This document shows positions 1 to 13,600 of a stretch of DNA of 64,000 bases, piece by piece; positions within the stretch are counted from its first letter, which is position 1, and each line of letters starts with the position of its first letter. The stretch comes from Parasponia andersonii (lineage: Eukaryota; Streptophyta; Magnoliopsida; Rosales; Cannabaceae). Where the stretch lies: the NCBI GenBank assembly GCA_002914805.1, contig JXTB01000214.1, positions 112,036 through 176,035 of the forward strand, written 5' to 3'. The notes beneath the pieces are model-generated. The model was given only the letters and a program-made list of their open reading frames with translations, ran no database searches and had not been told where the DNA came from. Both the position numbers and the translations under genes were made by a program.

Positions 1-2568
1 GGACTTGTAGTCGAAGGATTCCAATAAATTGCAAAAAGACTTAATAGCATATGAGTCTGATGGGGAAAAGAAGAAATCTGAAATTTGGTTGTGGTATTAA
101 CACCTAGGGCATGCTTCCTTTGGTTTTATAAAAAAATTATTCCCTAGTTTGTTTGTAAAGAGTGATGTTTCTAATTTTTGTTGTGATATTTGTGAACAAG
201 CAAAAAGCCATCATGCTTCTTTTATGTTAACTTTAAATAAAAGTCCACTTCCTTTTATGATTATATGTTATGATGTTTAGGCCTCATCTAAAGTTGCAAC
301 TTTGGGTGGATCATATTAGTTTGTTACTCCTATTGATGACTATACCAGAATAATCTAGTTCTATCTAACCTAGTTTTGAACATGTTATTTCAAAAATTTC
401 ATAGAATGATTGGAACTTGGTACATACAAAGATGCAAGTCCTTCACATTGACAATAGTGGAGAATATCAAAATTCCAATCTTTAATAGTATCTCGAAGCA
501 CATGGAACCATTCATCATACGACTTGTTCTAATACACCCCAGCAGAATAGAGTTACTGAATGAAAAAAATTGACACTTGTTAGAAGTTGTTTGAGCCTTC
601 TTGATAGTAGCACATATATCGATATATTATTGAGGAGAAGTAATCACCTTTGCTATATACTTAATTAATTGGGTACCTTCTAGCTCACTTGATTTGCATA
701 CACATCTCCAAGTTTAGACTAATATTGTAGTTGCCCCAACTATCCTAGATCTGTCTCTTCGTGTTTGTGGTTGTATTATATTTGTCCACCTCCACAAGCA
801 TCAGCGTAATAAGTTAACTTCTTAAGCATTACAATATGTGTTTGTTAGATTTGCCTTATATAAAAAAGGATATTAATATTATCATCCTCCAACTCGACGA
901 ATGTTTATCATAATGGATGTAGTGCTTCACGAAGACAAGATGTATTTTCCCTCCGAATCTGAACTTTAGGGGGAGTGCCATCAGAAAATTCAGACTCTCC
1001 ATTATGATTTTCGCATTTATGAGGAAGGTGAATCCAAACAATATGAACCAGTGAATCAAGAAGTGGGCAAATTAAATATAAGTGGCATAACTTTGGAACC
1101 TAGTGGTGATGAGCACCCAAAGGCTGAAGAAATAATAGAAGACAAAAGAAACACTCAGCCTCCACCATCATTTGAACAATTTGGATATGAGAATTCCTTA
1201 GTTGATATACCAAACCAATCATCATCTACTGAGGATGTTCTTAATTTAGAGCCTAAGCCATCTAGAAAATAATTACCACATCGTCATACTATAGGTAGTT
1301 CTAAGCCAACATATGAACCTGAACTTTCTAGTAAAGTCAGATATCTCACGAGTAACTATTTGATTCGTTTGTTCGAATCAAATAAGTCATTTGTAAATCA
1401 ATTATCTATTGAAACTATTTCTAACAGTGTACATGAAGTATTAGCTAATCCAAGATAGAAAGCAGCTATGAATAAGGAGATGAAATCATTACAGAAAAAT
1501 GAGACATGAGAACTCGTGGAGTGTCTACCGTGAAAGAAGCAAGTTGAGTGTCTTTAGATTTATACTTTGAAGTACAAGGTAGATGGTAGTATTGAACACT
1601 TTGAAGCAAGACTAGTGGTGAAAAGGTATACTCAAACTTGTTGGAACAACTACATAGAAACTTTTGCATCCATAGCTAAGATTAACACAATTCGAATATT
1701 ATTATCTTTAGCTACAAGCCTGGATTGGCTGTTACAATAGTTTGATGTGAATAATGCCTTTCTTCATAGCAAATTGACTGAAGAAGTATACATGGAACTT
1801 CCATTTGGATGTATGACATCAGGAAAGCAGAGTCAAAAAGTGTGTAGATTGAAAAAATCATTATATGGTTTGAAGCAATTCCTGAGAGCATGGTTTAGTA
1901 AACTCACAAAGTCAATGATAGCTTTTGACTACCGTTAAAGTAATTCAGATAACATTTTGTTTCTAAAGAAACAAAATGATAAGATTACAACACTTATATA
2001 AGAATGATATGGTGATTACGTGAAATAATTTTGAAGAAAGAAAAGCCCTACAAAATTATTTGTCTAGAAAATTTTGAAATGAAAGATCTAGGTCCTTTGG
2101 AATATTTTTTTGAGATTAAAGTTTCTTAATTAAGAATAAGAATTTTTTTATCTCAAAAAAAAAATGTCTTAAATCTTTTACAAGAGACTGAAAAATTCAG
2201 ATGTCAAGCTGTAGATACACCAATAGAAGAATATCTGAAAGTGTGTGCTGAACCCAATCAAATACGTGCTAATAAAAAAAAATACTATAGACTTGTGGAG
2301 AGATTGATCATACTATCTCATACAAAGCCAGATGTTACTTATGAATTAAGTATGGTGAGCCATAATCCAGAGAACAACATATGATCAATATAATCATGCG
2401 CATTTTAAGGTATCTAAAAAGTAGTCCTGAGAAAGGAATTTTGATCACTAAAAATAGTGATCACCAGATTATAAAAATTATTCTGATTACTGCAGATGAT
2501 AGACGCTCTATTCTTTATTCCATTCCTGATTACTGCAGATGATAGGCGCTCTATTATTGTTCCATTCC
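1..2568 (+). pseudogene. Decayed Ty1/copia pol, 5' end outside window
   Basis: Translating the plus strand in shifting frames gives the usual Copia order. A GAG-pre-integrase end (HLGHASF) lies near 105-125. Integrase fragments (DV*ASSKVATLGGS, then VTPIDDYTR) lie near 270-350. A long linker follows around 1050-1270. Reverse transcriptase lies near 1465-1970 (MNKEMKSLQKNETWELVE, FDVNNAFLHSKL, SLYGLKQ). The RT/RNase H junction lies near 2070-2500 (FEMKDLGPLEYF, then ADDRRS). Stops and frameshifts are frequent, and several stops replace tryptophan codons, so this copy is dead. No 3' LTR is visible: the element stops inside RNase H, just before the helicase promoter. The start is cut by the window edge. 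Confidence 0.88.
2483..2568 (+). repeat. 43-bp direct tandem duplication in the copia RNase H remnant
   Basis: Two adjacent copies begin with CTGATTACTGCAGATGATAG at 2483 and 2526 and differ by a few bases. The unit encodes the ADDRRS part of Copia RNase H, so the duplication arose in, or after, the retroelement. It marks the 3' breakpoint of the element. Confidence 0.85.
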
Positions 2569-2800
2569 TATTACCAATTAACATTCCATTTTTATTTTGT
2601 AACCAAATACCACTTAATATGCCAAAAAAGTGGAACATTATTACTGGTAAGAGGGAAAGTAAATTCGGCACCCTCGTAGTACCATTTATCCTATTTATAA
2701 AAAAAAAAAATGTGGCCAATCTGACTCACTCGTCACTTGCTCATTTTTTCTCAGCTCCCTCGCCCTTTTGCAAATTAGCCAAAAAGATCAGAAAGAAGCA
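2569..2800 (+). promoter_or_regulatory. Probable promoter and 5' leader of the RH39-type gene
   Basis: This 230-base stretch lies between the truncated retroelement and the first helicase codon. It holds a TCC-rich leader and an A11 run near 2700. An in-frame ATG-less extension exists upstream of 2801, but the ATG at 2801 gives a sensible N-terminus. No TATA box or start site can be assigned with confidence. Confidence 0.4.
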
Positions 2801-5800
2801 ATGCTTGGGAAAGCTCAATCTCCCCTATTGAACTTGGACTGTAACTGGAACTGGAACCCTAAATCCAATCACCTTATCCGCCATGGACGACGCTCCTGCT
2901 TGTTCCCTCACTCTCTCACCCTTCACAATTCTACAATTCACGCTTCTTCTTCTTCCAACGACGCAACTACAGACATGAACAAACCTCAACCTCCTTCAGG
3001 TGCTTTTTCTTTTGTTTTCTTATTTTGGGATTTTCTATTCTAAAAATCTAATTCCCTTCATTTCCATTTACTGAAACGAAATCGAAATTTTGTCCGTTTT
3101 GATGCGGTTTGTAGTTTCACGTTCGAGATCGACTTTTGGCAGATTGAAAGTAGAGAGAGTGAGAATTTCTCGGCCTATTAAGGAGAGTGAGGCTAAGGAG
3201 CTAGTTGTACGAGAACGACACACAAAACCACCATTGCCGTTTGACGATAATAATGATGATGATGAATCTCAAAAATTATATTCGAATAGGAAACTCAGTG
3301 GGAATGGAATGGGTTCAGTTCCCATTCCCAGAGGATGGAACTTGAAATATGAGTCACCAGATTCAACCCACCAACGAACCAAATTGGCCACTGCTTCTGA
3401 CTTTTTTAGCAGAAAGTCGTTTAGAGATGTGGGCTACTCTGATTTCATGATTGAATGCCTTAGGAAGCTGCATTTCAAACGCCCCTCACATATTCAGGTA
3501 TACCAAAATACCAATTCCCAAATTTTTATTTTTAGTTTTTTTGGCTCTTTTTTCTCTTGTTGTCGTTATTATTATTTTTGCTCATGTGTTGTTTCCACTT
3601 CGTTATGGAGATGCACCACTTATGCTGCTTTTGTTTGTTTTCATTTCTTAGCTTTCTTATTATGTGGTCTACTTATTTAACATTGGCATATTCGGCGAAT
3701 TAGAAGTTGGACACTTTTGTTTATATGTCAGTTTTCGTTGCTATCCTATTTTTTTTGGAGATTGCTCTTGGCATATATGTGATCCATATTTATGTTGGTT
3801 TATGTTGTTCAATGCTCGGGCTCTGTAAATCACTGTCATCTTGCATTCTTTGCAAATCCAGTGGATTGAAGTGTGAAAATTATAAATACTAGCATCGGTG
3901 CTTAGCGTGTTTTAATTGACGGCAGGCCATGGCATTTGCACCGGTTAAAGAGGGAAAGAGCTGTATTATAGCTGATCAAAGTGGATCTGGGAAGACTTTA
4001 GCATATCTTGCTCCAGTAGTTCAGCGTCTGAGGCAAGAAGAAGTAGATGGAGTAAGCAAGTCCTCGTCGCAGAGTCCTCGACTGGTCGTATTGGTACCAA
4101 CTGCAGAGTTGGCTTCTCAGGTCTGTGACTATTTTGCATTTAGTTATAATTTAACTACATTGTCTATTCTTGTTTTACTTTTTTTGTTTTTTTTCCCCAC
4201 TGCATAGATTTAGTTTTCTTATCATCCAGCACTGCTTCTATTACTTATAACCATGTTTTCTTTGGACGAAAAGAAAAATAATATTACCTTTGAAACATAT
4301 TCTCTTCTATGTGGTGATGAAAGAAGATGCTGAAAGGTATTTGTCCAAATGTTTCTCTTTTGCATACAACATTTTCCTCTCTCTTTTGTACAGATGAAAT
4401 AGAAAAGAAATTGTTAATTTGTATCATTTGAATTTTGAACATTTGGATAAGGCTGTAGTTATTACATAATGCAAGTGTAAATTTTGTAGGTTTTGGTCAA
4501 TTGTCGATCAATGTCAAAAAGCGGGGTTCCTTTCAGGTCTATGGTTGTGACAGGTGGTTTTCGACAGAGAACTCAACTTGAAAGTTTACAACAGGGCATA
4601 GATGTCCTAATAGCAACACCTGGTCGTTTTATGTATTTGTTCAAAGAGGGTTTCTTGCAGTTAACAAATCTAAGATGGTATTCCATTTTTCCTTTGAATT
4701 ATGTTATGGCTTCTAGTGCTTTTTTAAGCTCGTTTAATTTTTCTTGCATGCCCAACATTTCTTTTTGATTTTTCTGTTGCTAAATTTGCTCTATCTTATA
4801 CTTCAAGGAGACAAATTTTGCTTTCTGAAAAATTTTTGAAGTGGTGGTCTAGACCAACCAACAGATCTGATTGGTTTCTCTTTTATCTGAAAACTGCCCA
4901 GAAACATAATTTTATTGATCACTGGTGCCAATACAGTTAAAACCTTATGTTGCAGTGCCGTGCTAGATGAGGTTGACATACTCTTCAATGATGAAGATTT
5001 CGAACCAGTGCTACAAAGCTTGATAAGTTCTTCACCTGTTACCACACAATATTTATTTGTGACTGCAACATTACCGGTTAACATTTACAACAAATTAGTT
5101 GAAGTTTTTCCAGACTGTGAGGTCATTATGGGACCTGGGATGCACCGAATAAGCGCTGGCCTAGAAGAGGTCGATTCCATGAATGCTTTTACTAATTGCT
5201 TGTTATGTTTTCTAGGAGTTAAATACATCAAAAGAAATTTAAAGTACATAGGAATTACTAACATGTAGATTTGATGAGCATTGATCAGCATTGTTGATAT
5301 CCAGGTCCTCGTAGATTGTAGTGGAGGTGATGAGACTGAGAAAACTCCAGAGACGGCATTTCTAAACAAGAAATCTGCCCTTCTGCAACTTGTGGAGGGA
5401 AGTCCAGTTCCCAAAACAATTGTTTTCTGTAACAAGGTAACAGGGAAATCCACCTTCAGCATGAATTCTTTTCTGATTGATTTGGTTTGTAAGAGTAGAG
5501 AAACTTTAGTAACTGTAAATATGTTACCTGTGGCTGTATAATTTTCAGATAGAGACATGCAGGAAAGTTGAGAATGCATTAAAACGTTTTGATAGAAGAG
5601 AAAGCCAACTTAAAGTTCTACCATTTCACGCTGCTATGGCCCAAGAATCGCGGCTTGCAAATTTGGAGGAATTCTCCAACACTCGTCCAGAAAAGGGGTC
5701 TCAGTTTTTAGTTTGCACTGATAGGTAACTGCCATTGCTGCCTCGGGGTGTTTGTTTGCAACAATTAACAAAAATAAAAGTTGGATGTCTGGTTATTTCG

Positions 5801-6077
5801 CTATACATATGTAGAAATGTCTTATGAAATGTATGGCAGAGCATCACGTGGAATGGACTTTGCGGGAGTGGATCATGTGGTGCTCTTTGACTTTCCGCGT
5901 GATCCAAGTGAGTACGTACGCCGGGTTGGAAGAACCGCTAGAGGTGCTGCAGGAAAGGGCAGGGCTTTCATATTTGTGGTGGGAAAGCAAGTCACCCTTG
6001 CTCGCAGGATCATGGAAAGAAATCGGAAAGGACATCCATTGCACGATGTGCCATTTGCTTATGAGTTCTCAAGATGA
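2801..6077 (+). CDS. RH39: DEAD-box ATP-dependent RNA helicase, RH39-like, 8 exons
   Basis: Exons 2801-2999, 3115-3497, 3926-4120, 4490-4677, 4956-5169, 5305-5436, 5549-5724 and 5840-6077 join in phase to 574 aa. All introns are GT-AG. Motifs appear in order: Q-motif region ending KRPSHIQ; motif [10 protein letters not shown]; Ia [11 protein letters not shown]; Ib [53 protein letters not shown] in place of DEAD, the Q in motif I and PTAEL are features I recall for plant RH39. In Arabidopsis RH39 acts in chloroplasts on 23S rRNA maturation, at the hidden break. The serine/threonine-rich, acid-poor first 60 residues fit a transit peptide. Plastid targeting and function here are inferred by family. 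The ends of exons 1 and 2 rest on phase and consensus only. Confidence 0.93.
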
Positions 6078-6183
6078 AGACATGTTTTTTGCGTTTTACA
6101 GAAAAGACAAGATGAGCTTAGTGTTTATATTTTCCTTCTGTCCTTTTAGGGTTTTGTAGAAAAAAAGAAGATGAGTTCAATTT

Positions 6184-6189
6184 AATAAA
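6184..6189 (+). terminator. Possible poly(A) signal of the RH39-type gene
   Basis: AATAAA lies about 107 bases after the stop codon, in an AT-rich 3' flank. It is a consensus match only. Confidence 0.45.
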
Positions 6190-7139
6190 GACAGCTATTT
6201 GGAGCCTGAGAAGGTGAAAAGAAAATGAGAAGCAAAGTAGTAATAATCATCGGTAACCTTGTCAAGCAGCTGCAATATGCAAACAAATCTATCCCCAGAC
6301 TATAGAAACACATTATATCAGAGAGGATAAAATCAAAACAATTCTAGCTTATTTTAGGACCTCTTTGGATATTTTTTTTATTTTCTGTTTAAATAAATAT
6401 GCTTAGTAACACTGTTTATGTTTTATATTTCAAAAACAAAAAAAAAAAAAAAGAAAGGAGAATCTGCAGTAGATGTCCACTTTAAATTTGGTTAAGTATA
6501 TGTCCATCATTTAAAATTTATAGCAAAATATCTAAAGTTTTATAAATCTTTCAATTAATGTATATTATGTTTTTCTATTTTGCCCTTAACTAAATGCACC
6601 ATGTCCCCCCCTTTATTTTTTCCTTTTTCTGTTCGATATCTTCTCGGTCCTCTCTCTCCTTCTGCCATTGATATTCTATAGCATTCTTTTCGATTTTTCG
6701 TTCTTCTTCTTGGATCTCCGGTAGAATATTGTTGATTTCCGACGTTTCTCTCTATTGTTCTTCTTCTTCGGCATTTTTCTCTATTTGTTGGTTCATTATC
6801 GTCTTCTCTGGTATTGTTTAATTCATTTTCTCGGATCTCCGATATTTTTGGCGATTTCTATATTGGCATTAGTGGAATCAATCTTGAGTTTTGATATTAT
6901 TTAGGTATGTATTAGTTTCTTGATTTTAGGTTGATTGTATTGTATATTGATTTAAGAGATTTACTTTTTTATTGGTAATTTGTATTATAATTGATATTAA
7001 TTCATATATAATCTCGTTTTTTTTTTGTTAGGTCTGAGTATCTTTTTGCATTTTGTTGTGTATTTTAATTTTTTTTTCGTAATTAGTAATTGTTCATTAA
7101 TTTTTAGTCATGATATATATGATATTTATTGTAGTATAT

Positions 7140-7540
7140 GAGATTTTTTTTAGAGGTATATAGTACTATTGTTCACTGATTTTTATTGATGAATATATTC
7201 TGTATTTCTTGTTTAGTTCATATATTTTTGGTCTTGGTATATATAACTTTTATGTTGGTATATGTATTTTTTGTTATTATTGATCAAGATGTTCAGTACT
7301 CTTGTTTGGTTTATATATTCTTGATCTTGGTATATTTAGTTTTTTGTGGTGGTATATATTTTTTGATTATTATTGATTAACATATTAATTATTTTGTTAT
7401 TATTGATCAAGATTTCGAACCCATGTGTACTATTTTTATATTCTGGTTTTTTTTTATAATGCATGATTTTTTGTGTTTAGTACATGGATTTTAATTTTAG
7501 TATATATGTGTATGTACCTCTTGAATCTGTAGCTCTTCTT
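7140..7540. repeat. Degenerate about 100-bp tandem array, left arm
   Basis: At least two and probably three units are visible, each with a TTATTGATnAA core, then a T-rich CTTGTTTGGTT or CTTGTTTAGTT box, then a TTGGTCTTGG or TTGATCTTGG box followed by TATAT. Units start near 7175, 7275 and 7390. No coding potential is evident. Confidence 0.6.
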
Positions 7541-7569
7541 AACGATACTACATATAAATACGCTCACTT

Positions 7570-9325
7570 ATACAAATGAAAGCTAAACAGTGCCGACTCA
7601 CTTTTATTAACCTTTAAACAAAATGGAAAGTATAGGATAGATTTGAACTTTTTTGTAGATTTGAACTTTTTTGTTTAGTTCCGAAAAATATTAGTAATGT
7701 ATCTTTTTTAAACTGTAAGAATATTTACAATCTGTACAGTACAAAACATGGTTTTACTGCTCTTAACNTATATATAGAGTAAGAATATATAAAAGGTTCT
7801 CAAAAAGTCTTTTTTCAGTTCAAACTGGTATATGAACAACATTAGAGTAAAAATAACTCAGTCAACATTATTTCTAATTCTGATCATCTGCATCACAAAA
7901 ACCAAATGAGCAATAGCTCAGTAAATAGAAATCCAAGCATGTTTACGAATAATTTGCACATAAAACTTACTAATCTTTGTACCCTTAATTTTCTTAGAAT
8001 AAATTAACATTTAAATCATGTTTGGCCCCCTTCTTTGATATAGTTCCTAACTCAGTAATATAAAATGTATTCTCTTAATAAATATCATTTGAGACTTACC
8101 TTATCATGGAATTAACTTTAAGAGATTTGACCTTCCTCTTATTTTGCTTACCCTATCTTGGACTTAATCTCAAGATAATTCGTCACATTTACTTATTAGA
8201 TCAACGAGATAAGAATTATACCCTTTTTAAAAAAATAAATAACCTAAAATATAAGATTCTTTTTTAAAATAATAATTTGTAAATAATTATTTTGTACATA
8301 AAAATATGACATGTCTCATGAAAATGATATAAAAAAAATTTCAAATATATAAAGCTCAACGTCACGTATATATTACCTTTAACATATACAATTATATAAA
8401 TACATTAAAATATAAAAGTAGGTGAAAGGCAGATTTCTTCTTCCAAGAAAACTTGACGTGCTTAGAGACCTGATCAGAGTATTTTAGTTCCATTTTTAAG
8501 TACATCTCCTCGACAAAACATAATACAATATATCGTATAATAAACTACATCAACCAACAGTAGCGCATTCTTATTATGACAAAAAAAAAAAAGAAAATAG
8601 TAATATTCATTTTTCTTTTTATAAACATATACATATCCTAATAAATATGTTCCATAGCATTCAAAATAGGAATAAAACTTATCATCTCAATTAATAATTA
8701 GCATCTCTCTAATGAACTTAGGCTCCAGACCCATAATAATTAAGACATCTTTCTGTTAGTTTGTGTCAAGAAACATAAGATACATGAACAACAAGCAAAA
8801 TAAGAATAAAATCTTCAGAGTCAAATTAGACATATCAAAGAGAAGTCTCTCTATTAGAATTTTGGTCATAATCATTAAGTCTAATAATAAAAGAATAACT
8901 AGTCTACATAATAAAACACTATTATTAACATACGAAAGGTATAAAGTCCATGAATGTATTTAACATGTTTTCCTTTCATTTTCTTTACCAAATATTTATG
9001 CCACACAGCAACTTTATACTACTATATATAACCTGTTGTATTGTACAAAGATTATAACAATCCAAAACTAGTCAATCTTATTTCTAAGATTTCACAACCC
9101 AATTCAAATTTATGTACATATACATCCACACAGAGAGAATTGGAATAGTAAAAATACAATATAAATTAGCACTTTAACCCAAAATTTTATTACTCTATTA
9201 CAAGTTTCTTCTATTCTATTCTTGGCAAACCTCATATATCTTGGGTAATAAAATAATTTCAATCATAGGTGTTGATTCTATGATTCTTATCTATAAATCT
9301 ATACATATGTACATATATATATATA
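7570..9325. other. AT-rich stretch without a recognised gene
   Basis: I see short AT-rich stretches, single-base runs and one assembly N (7768). No exon chain, RNA gene or intact TIR element stands out here. It lies inside the candidate Mutator-like element. Confidence 0.5.
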
Positions 9326-9712
9326 GGGCACCAATCTAGTAGGTATTTTTTTTTTTTACCTATACATAGGTATCAATTTGGCCAATGAAAATTTAGCATG
9401 CACATTTTTTTATTGTAAAAAGTAAGAGAGAGAAAGAACATTAATGATGTACGTCTTTTCATGCATTTCATTATAGTCATTGAATCACCATTAGATGGTG
9501 ATCCAACGGCTAAAAAAAAATACATAACCATAGGTAAANATCAATTTGGCCAATGAAAATTTAGTATGCATATTTTTTTATTATAAAAAATAAGAGAGAG
9601 AAAGAGCATTAATGATGCACGTCTTTTCATGCACTTCATTATAGCCATTGGATCACTAAAAAAAAAATACCTACCTATAGGTAAAGAAAAAAAATACCTA
9701 TTGGATTGGCAA

Positions 9713-9714
<2 letters not shown>
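9326..9714 (+). mobile_element. (TA)n-associated MITE copy 1, with internal duplication
   Basis: It starts GGGCACCAATCTAGTAGGTA after a TA tract and ends with TACCTATTGGATTGGCAACC before a 44-base TA tract (9715-9758). The two ends are imperfect inverted repeats. The interior from ATCAATTTGGCCAATGAAAA to the GGATCACC palindrome occurs twice (from about 9372 and 9540). This makes the copy 389 bp instead of about 236-242 bp. An N at 9539 lies at the junction, so an assembly artefact is possible. Confidence 0.82.
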
Positions 9715-9759
<45 letters not shown>

Positions 9760-10086
9760 AAATTCAGAGAAAATGCTAGTAGATTACCACTCACCTTGTA
9801 GGAGGAATCAATTATTTCATGGAAGTATAGATGCTCTCGTCACGAGCAAGAGTTGATACAGAATAAAATTTAGTAGTTAAGAACAAATAACTAGGTTTCT
9901 TTCTCGTGGTTTGATTAAAGAACTTTCTAGTTAATTGAAAAAGTTGAGTCGGTGGAAAAAGCTGAGTATAACTTAAAACTACTAATAATAGTTAATTATT
10001 TAGGGAATAGTAAAAAGTTTAAGTCGGTTAACGGAGACATAAAAGGAGTATGCATATATGTGAGTGTCAATTATGTTTTATATAAC

Positions 10087-10101
10087 ACGCGCACGCGCGC
10101 G

Positions 10102-10144
<43 letters not shown>
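10087..10144. repeat. Compound (GC/AC)n-(TA)n microsatellite
   Basis: A CGCGCA-type run passes into about 20 TA units that directly abut copy 2 of the MITE family. Confidence 0.9.
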
Positions 10145-10148
<4 letters not shown>

Positions 10149-10386
10149 CCAATCTAATAGCTATTTTTTTTCTTTACCTATGGTAGATATTTTTTTTTTA
10201 GCCGTTTGATCATCATCTAATGGTGATCCAATGGCTATAATGAAGTGTATGAAAAGACGAACATTATTAATACTCTTTCTCTCTCTTATTTTTTACAATA
10301 AAAAAATATACATGCTAAATTTTCATTGGCCAAATTGATACCTATGCATAGGTAAAAAAAAAAAAAAATACCTACTGGATTGGTGC
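10145..10386 (-). mobile_element. (TA)n-associated MITE copy 2
   Basis: It begins GTTGCCAATCTAATAGCTA and ends CTACTGGATTGGTGC, with TA tracts on both sides. At 242 bp it is inverted relative to copy 1. It contains the ACCTATGCATAGGT palindrome near the right end and a GGTGATCC-type palindrome half in the middle. Confidence 0.85.
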
Positions 10387-10398
10387 ATATATATATAT

Positions 10399-10634
10399 GG
10401 GCACTATTGTATTTTTTTTTTTAACCTATGCATAGGTATTAATTTGGCTAATGAAAATTTAGCATGTATATTTTTATATTGTAAAAAATAAGAGAGAGAA
10501 AGAACATTAATGATGCACGTCTTTTCATACACTTTATTATAGCCATTAGATCATCATTAGATGGTAATCTAACAGCTAAAGAAAAAAATACCAACTCATA
10601 GGTAAAAAAAAAAATACCTATTGGATTGGCAACC
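10399..10634 (+). mobile_element. (TA)n-associated MITE copy 3
   Basis: It begins GGGCACTATTGTATTTTTTT and ends TATTGGATTGGCAACC before (TA)n. At 236 bp it lies opposite to copy 2, from which it is separated only by a 12-base TA tract, so the two share a microsatellite junction. Confidence 0.85.
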
Positions 10635-13600
10635 ATATATATATATATTCCTAAGCTTGATACGTGTAAAAAGTCATATAATGGATGAGTGGTATCTCTA
10701 TAAATAAGTAATTAGATAAATTCATAAGTAATTAGATTAAATTCATATATATGTAAGGACTTAATTTTGTAGATTCAAAAATAAGTGATTAAATAAATTC
10801 ATCAATTAATATAGGACTAAATCTTTGACCATAAGCACATCTGTTCCTCTTGGATTTGAAATTAACCTTCCATTGCACAAAAAGCTAAGACTTATCTTTA
10901 ATCAATTAAGAATTTAACTTGCATCAATAAAAATTTAATTTAGAATTTAATTTTGAAACTAATTATGAAGCTATAAAAATTAGATGCAAGGATGTTTATT
11001 ATTGGCACAATGCACTTGTGAGAATTTTGAGCACTCTAGAATTAGTAGTTGTAATTTTTTAATTAATATTTATTTTTGGATTTCTTTATACAAGTTCATA
11101 TACTGATTATGAAATTGATGAAGATGAGAATTTTAAGTACTTTTTTATGGCGTTTGGAGCTTCTATTAAAAGATAACATCATTATAGACATATGATATCA
11201 AATGATGGGACATAAAAAAAATAATGAGATTGTAATTTGTTTTGTTTTGAAACGAATAGTTTTTTTTCTTCTATATTTTGGTATATGAATTTTTGGTCTT
11301 CGTACATAAATATTTTGTAATGTTATATGAGTTTATATACCAGATTCATCACTTTAGATATTTGATATCGTTATCTTGTTTCTAAGTATTTACACATCTA
11401 TGTACATAAATTTTTAGTCTTAATATATGGAAATTTTATTTTTTTCATATTATATGATGTTATTTCATTACTTGCTATATTATTGAATTTCTTTTTTGTT
11501 AGTAGAACAAAAAAATCATCATTGTATATAGTGTATATATATACACCAGATTATGGATTAATACATTTACTATTCTCAAAATCTTATGAAGTAATGAAAA
11601 AAAATTATGGATGATTTTTTGAGTTCAGTGATTTTATGTGAACTTATGTACACATATTCGAAATTGACAAAATTATGTATTACTTCTTAGCTGGGTTATG
11701 GTATTTGAGCATTTTGTCTCGGTTCATATTTCTTGTTATAGTATTAGAAGTTATATACTAAATTCATATTATTATAAACCATAAAGAAAATCTTATATAC
11801 TTCTAGTTTAAAAGATTATGTACCATAAAATTAAAATTTTTTCAATATACATTATCATATCTAAACAGTTTAAATTACTTTAGTATACCTCACAAAGAGC
11901 ATAATTGGAAGCAAAGCAACAATTTATATTTATATCAAATTGTATTACATTAAACATATGAACTAACGAGAAAATTATTTAATATTCAATATAATAATCC
12001 TTGTTAAACTAAAAAATCAAAATATTGTTTTTTCTAAACAAAAATAAGATCAGATGTTCCATATCACTTTCACTTTTATGTTTTCTGTATCACTTGTGTA
12101 ATCTGCCCTCCTCTTGTTATCAACCTAGTGATAAAGTTTTATGGCCATTTTTTGCCAATAGAACACTATTTTCTCTTGTGTTACTTTATTTATGCTGATA
12201 CTTATCATCAATATTTCCACTCTTTTGATTATAAATATTTCGCAATAAGCTTTGTTTTTATGAAAAAAATTGTCAGATTTTATAAATCATGTATCAGACA
12301 TTGAAAATCATGTACTATGTTTAAATTTGCATATACCACATTAAAATATCAAACTAAGTTCATCATATACCAAATATTAAAAATCATGTACTACAGCTAA
12401 TTTCATATATATCCATATTGATTTGTATAGTTATCTTATCCATTTTATTATATTTCAATATCTTATACAATGTTCAAGGCTAAGTTAGCTGGGTTTGATC
12501 TCTTTTCTCTCTTCATAAAAGGTTGTGAATTCCAAGAGTTTTGGTATCATCAATGTGTAAATAATAAGTATTTCTCTCACCATTTCTGATGTCCTTTTAT
12601 TGCCATATTATCATAGATATTTATTTTTATGAGTCAAATTCTATTTAAAGGACCAAGACCTATATGAATAAAAATTTATCATAAACAAGCCTAAAATCTA
12701 TGAACTATTCAACTAAATTTATTTCATTAATCTAGATTCAAACTCAAAAAATCATGAACTATACGTGAAATAGAAATTATAGGAATAAGTAATATCATAA
12801 ACTACACTCACTAACTCACGAACTGTAGAAATAAATTTATGAACTAAATAAAATATTTTATAAAAGCTATCTACAACCTTTTATGTATAAAGAATATCAT
12901 ATCAACTTTAGTAAAAAGTTTTCATAGTTAAGTATATTGCATGTAAAAGCATGTTAATGTACCAAAATAATATTATTTTATGAATAAGAATGAAGTAGTA
13001 ATGAACTTTAGATATTATGAAGCAAAACATAGATCAGTTTAATAGGCAGAGTTTGTAGTAACAAGTATAAGTAGAGCAATTCAATAAAATGAATCTACAG
13101 TTATAACAATATCAATTTATCTTTTAAATTGATAACTATGAACCACATACAACTATGTAATTCAAACTAATACGATGAGGAAATCAGTTCACACTACCAA
13201 GTTTTTAAAAGACAATGAACTTAAAAATAATTGAACATAATTTATGAACTCGACTCATTATTTATGAACCACAATAAAAAATTTATGAACTAAACAGAAT
13301 TGCATATTCTTTATTTATAAAATAATATTTCAATTAAACAGATATGACACGAAGCTAAAAAATTAATTCAATAACAGAGCTATTTTCTTAAATACTATAC
13401 AGAAATAAACTCTTGATACTACTATACTCTTTTGTATAAACCCAAAGCTAAATAACATCCCCTTTTTATCAAAGTAAAGTAACTAGTTACAACCTCATTA
13501 TAGCAACCAAAATGAGAACTTAATAAGCAATATGATAAATATACATTCTTAACAACCATGAACTTAATAAGCACTAAGATACACAAAATCCCATATCAAA

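Noticed and set aside
6600-6900. Promoter or 5' UTR of an unannotated gene
   Set aside because: No exon chain follows within several kb, and a similar reversed stretch occurs at 14510-14800, so it fits better as an arm of a repeat element.
9629-10209. Two open frames rich in YIYIYIY
   Set aside because: They are translations of TA microsatellites and MITE sequence.
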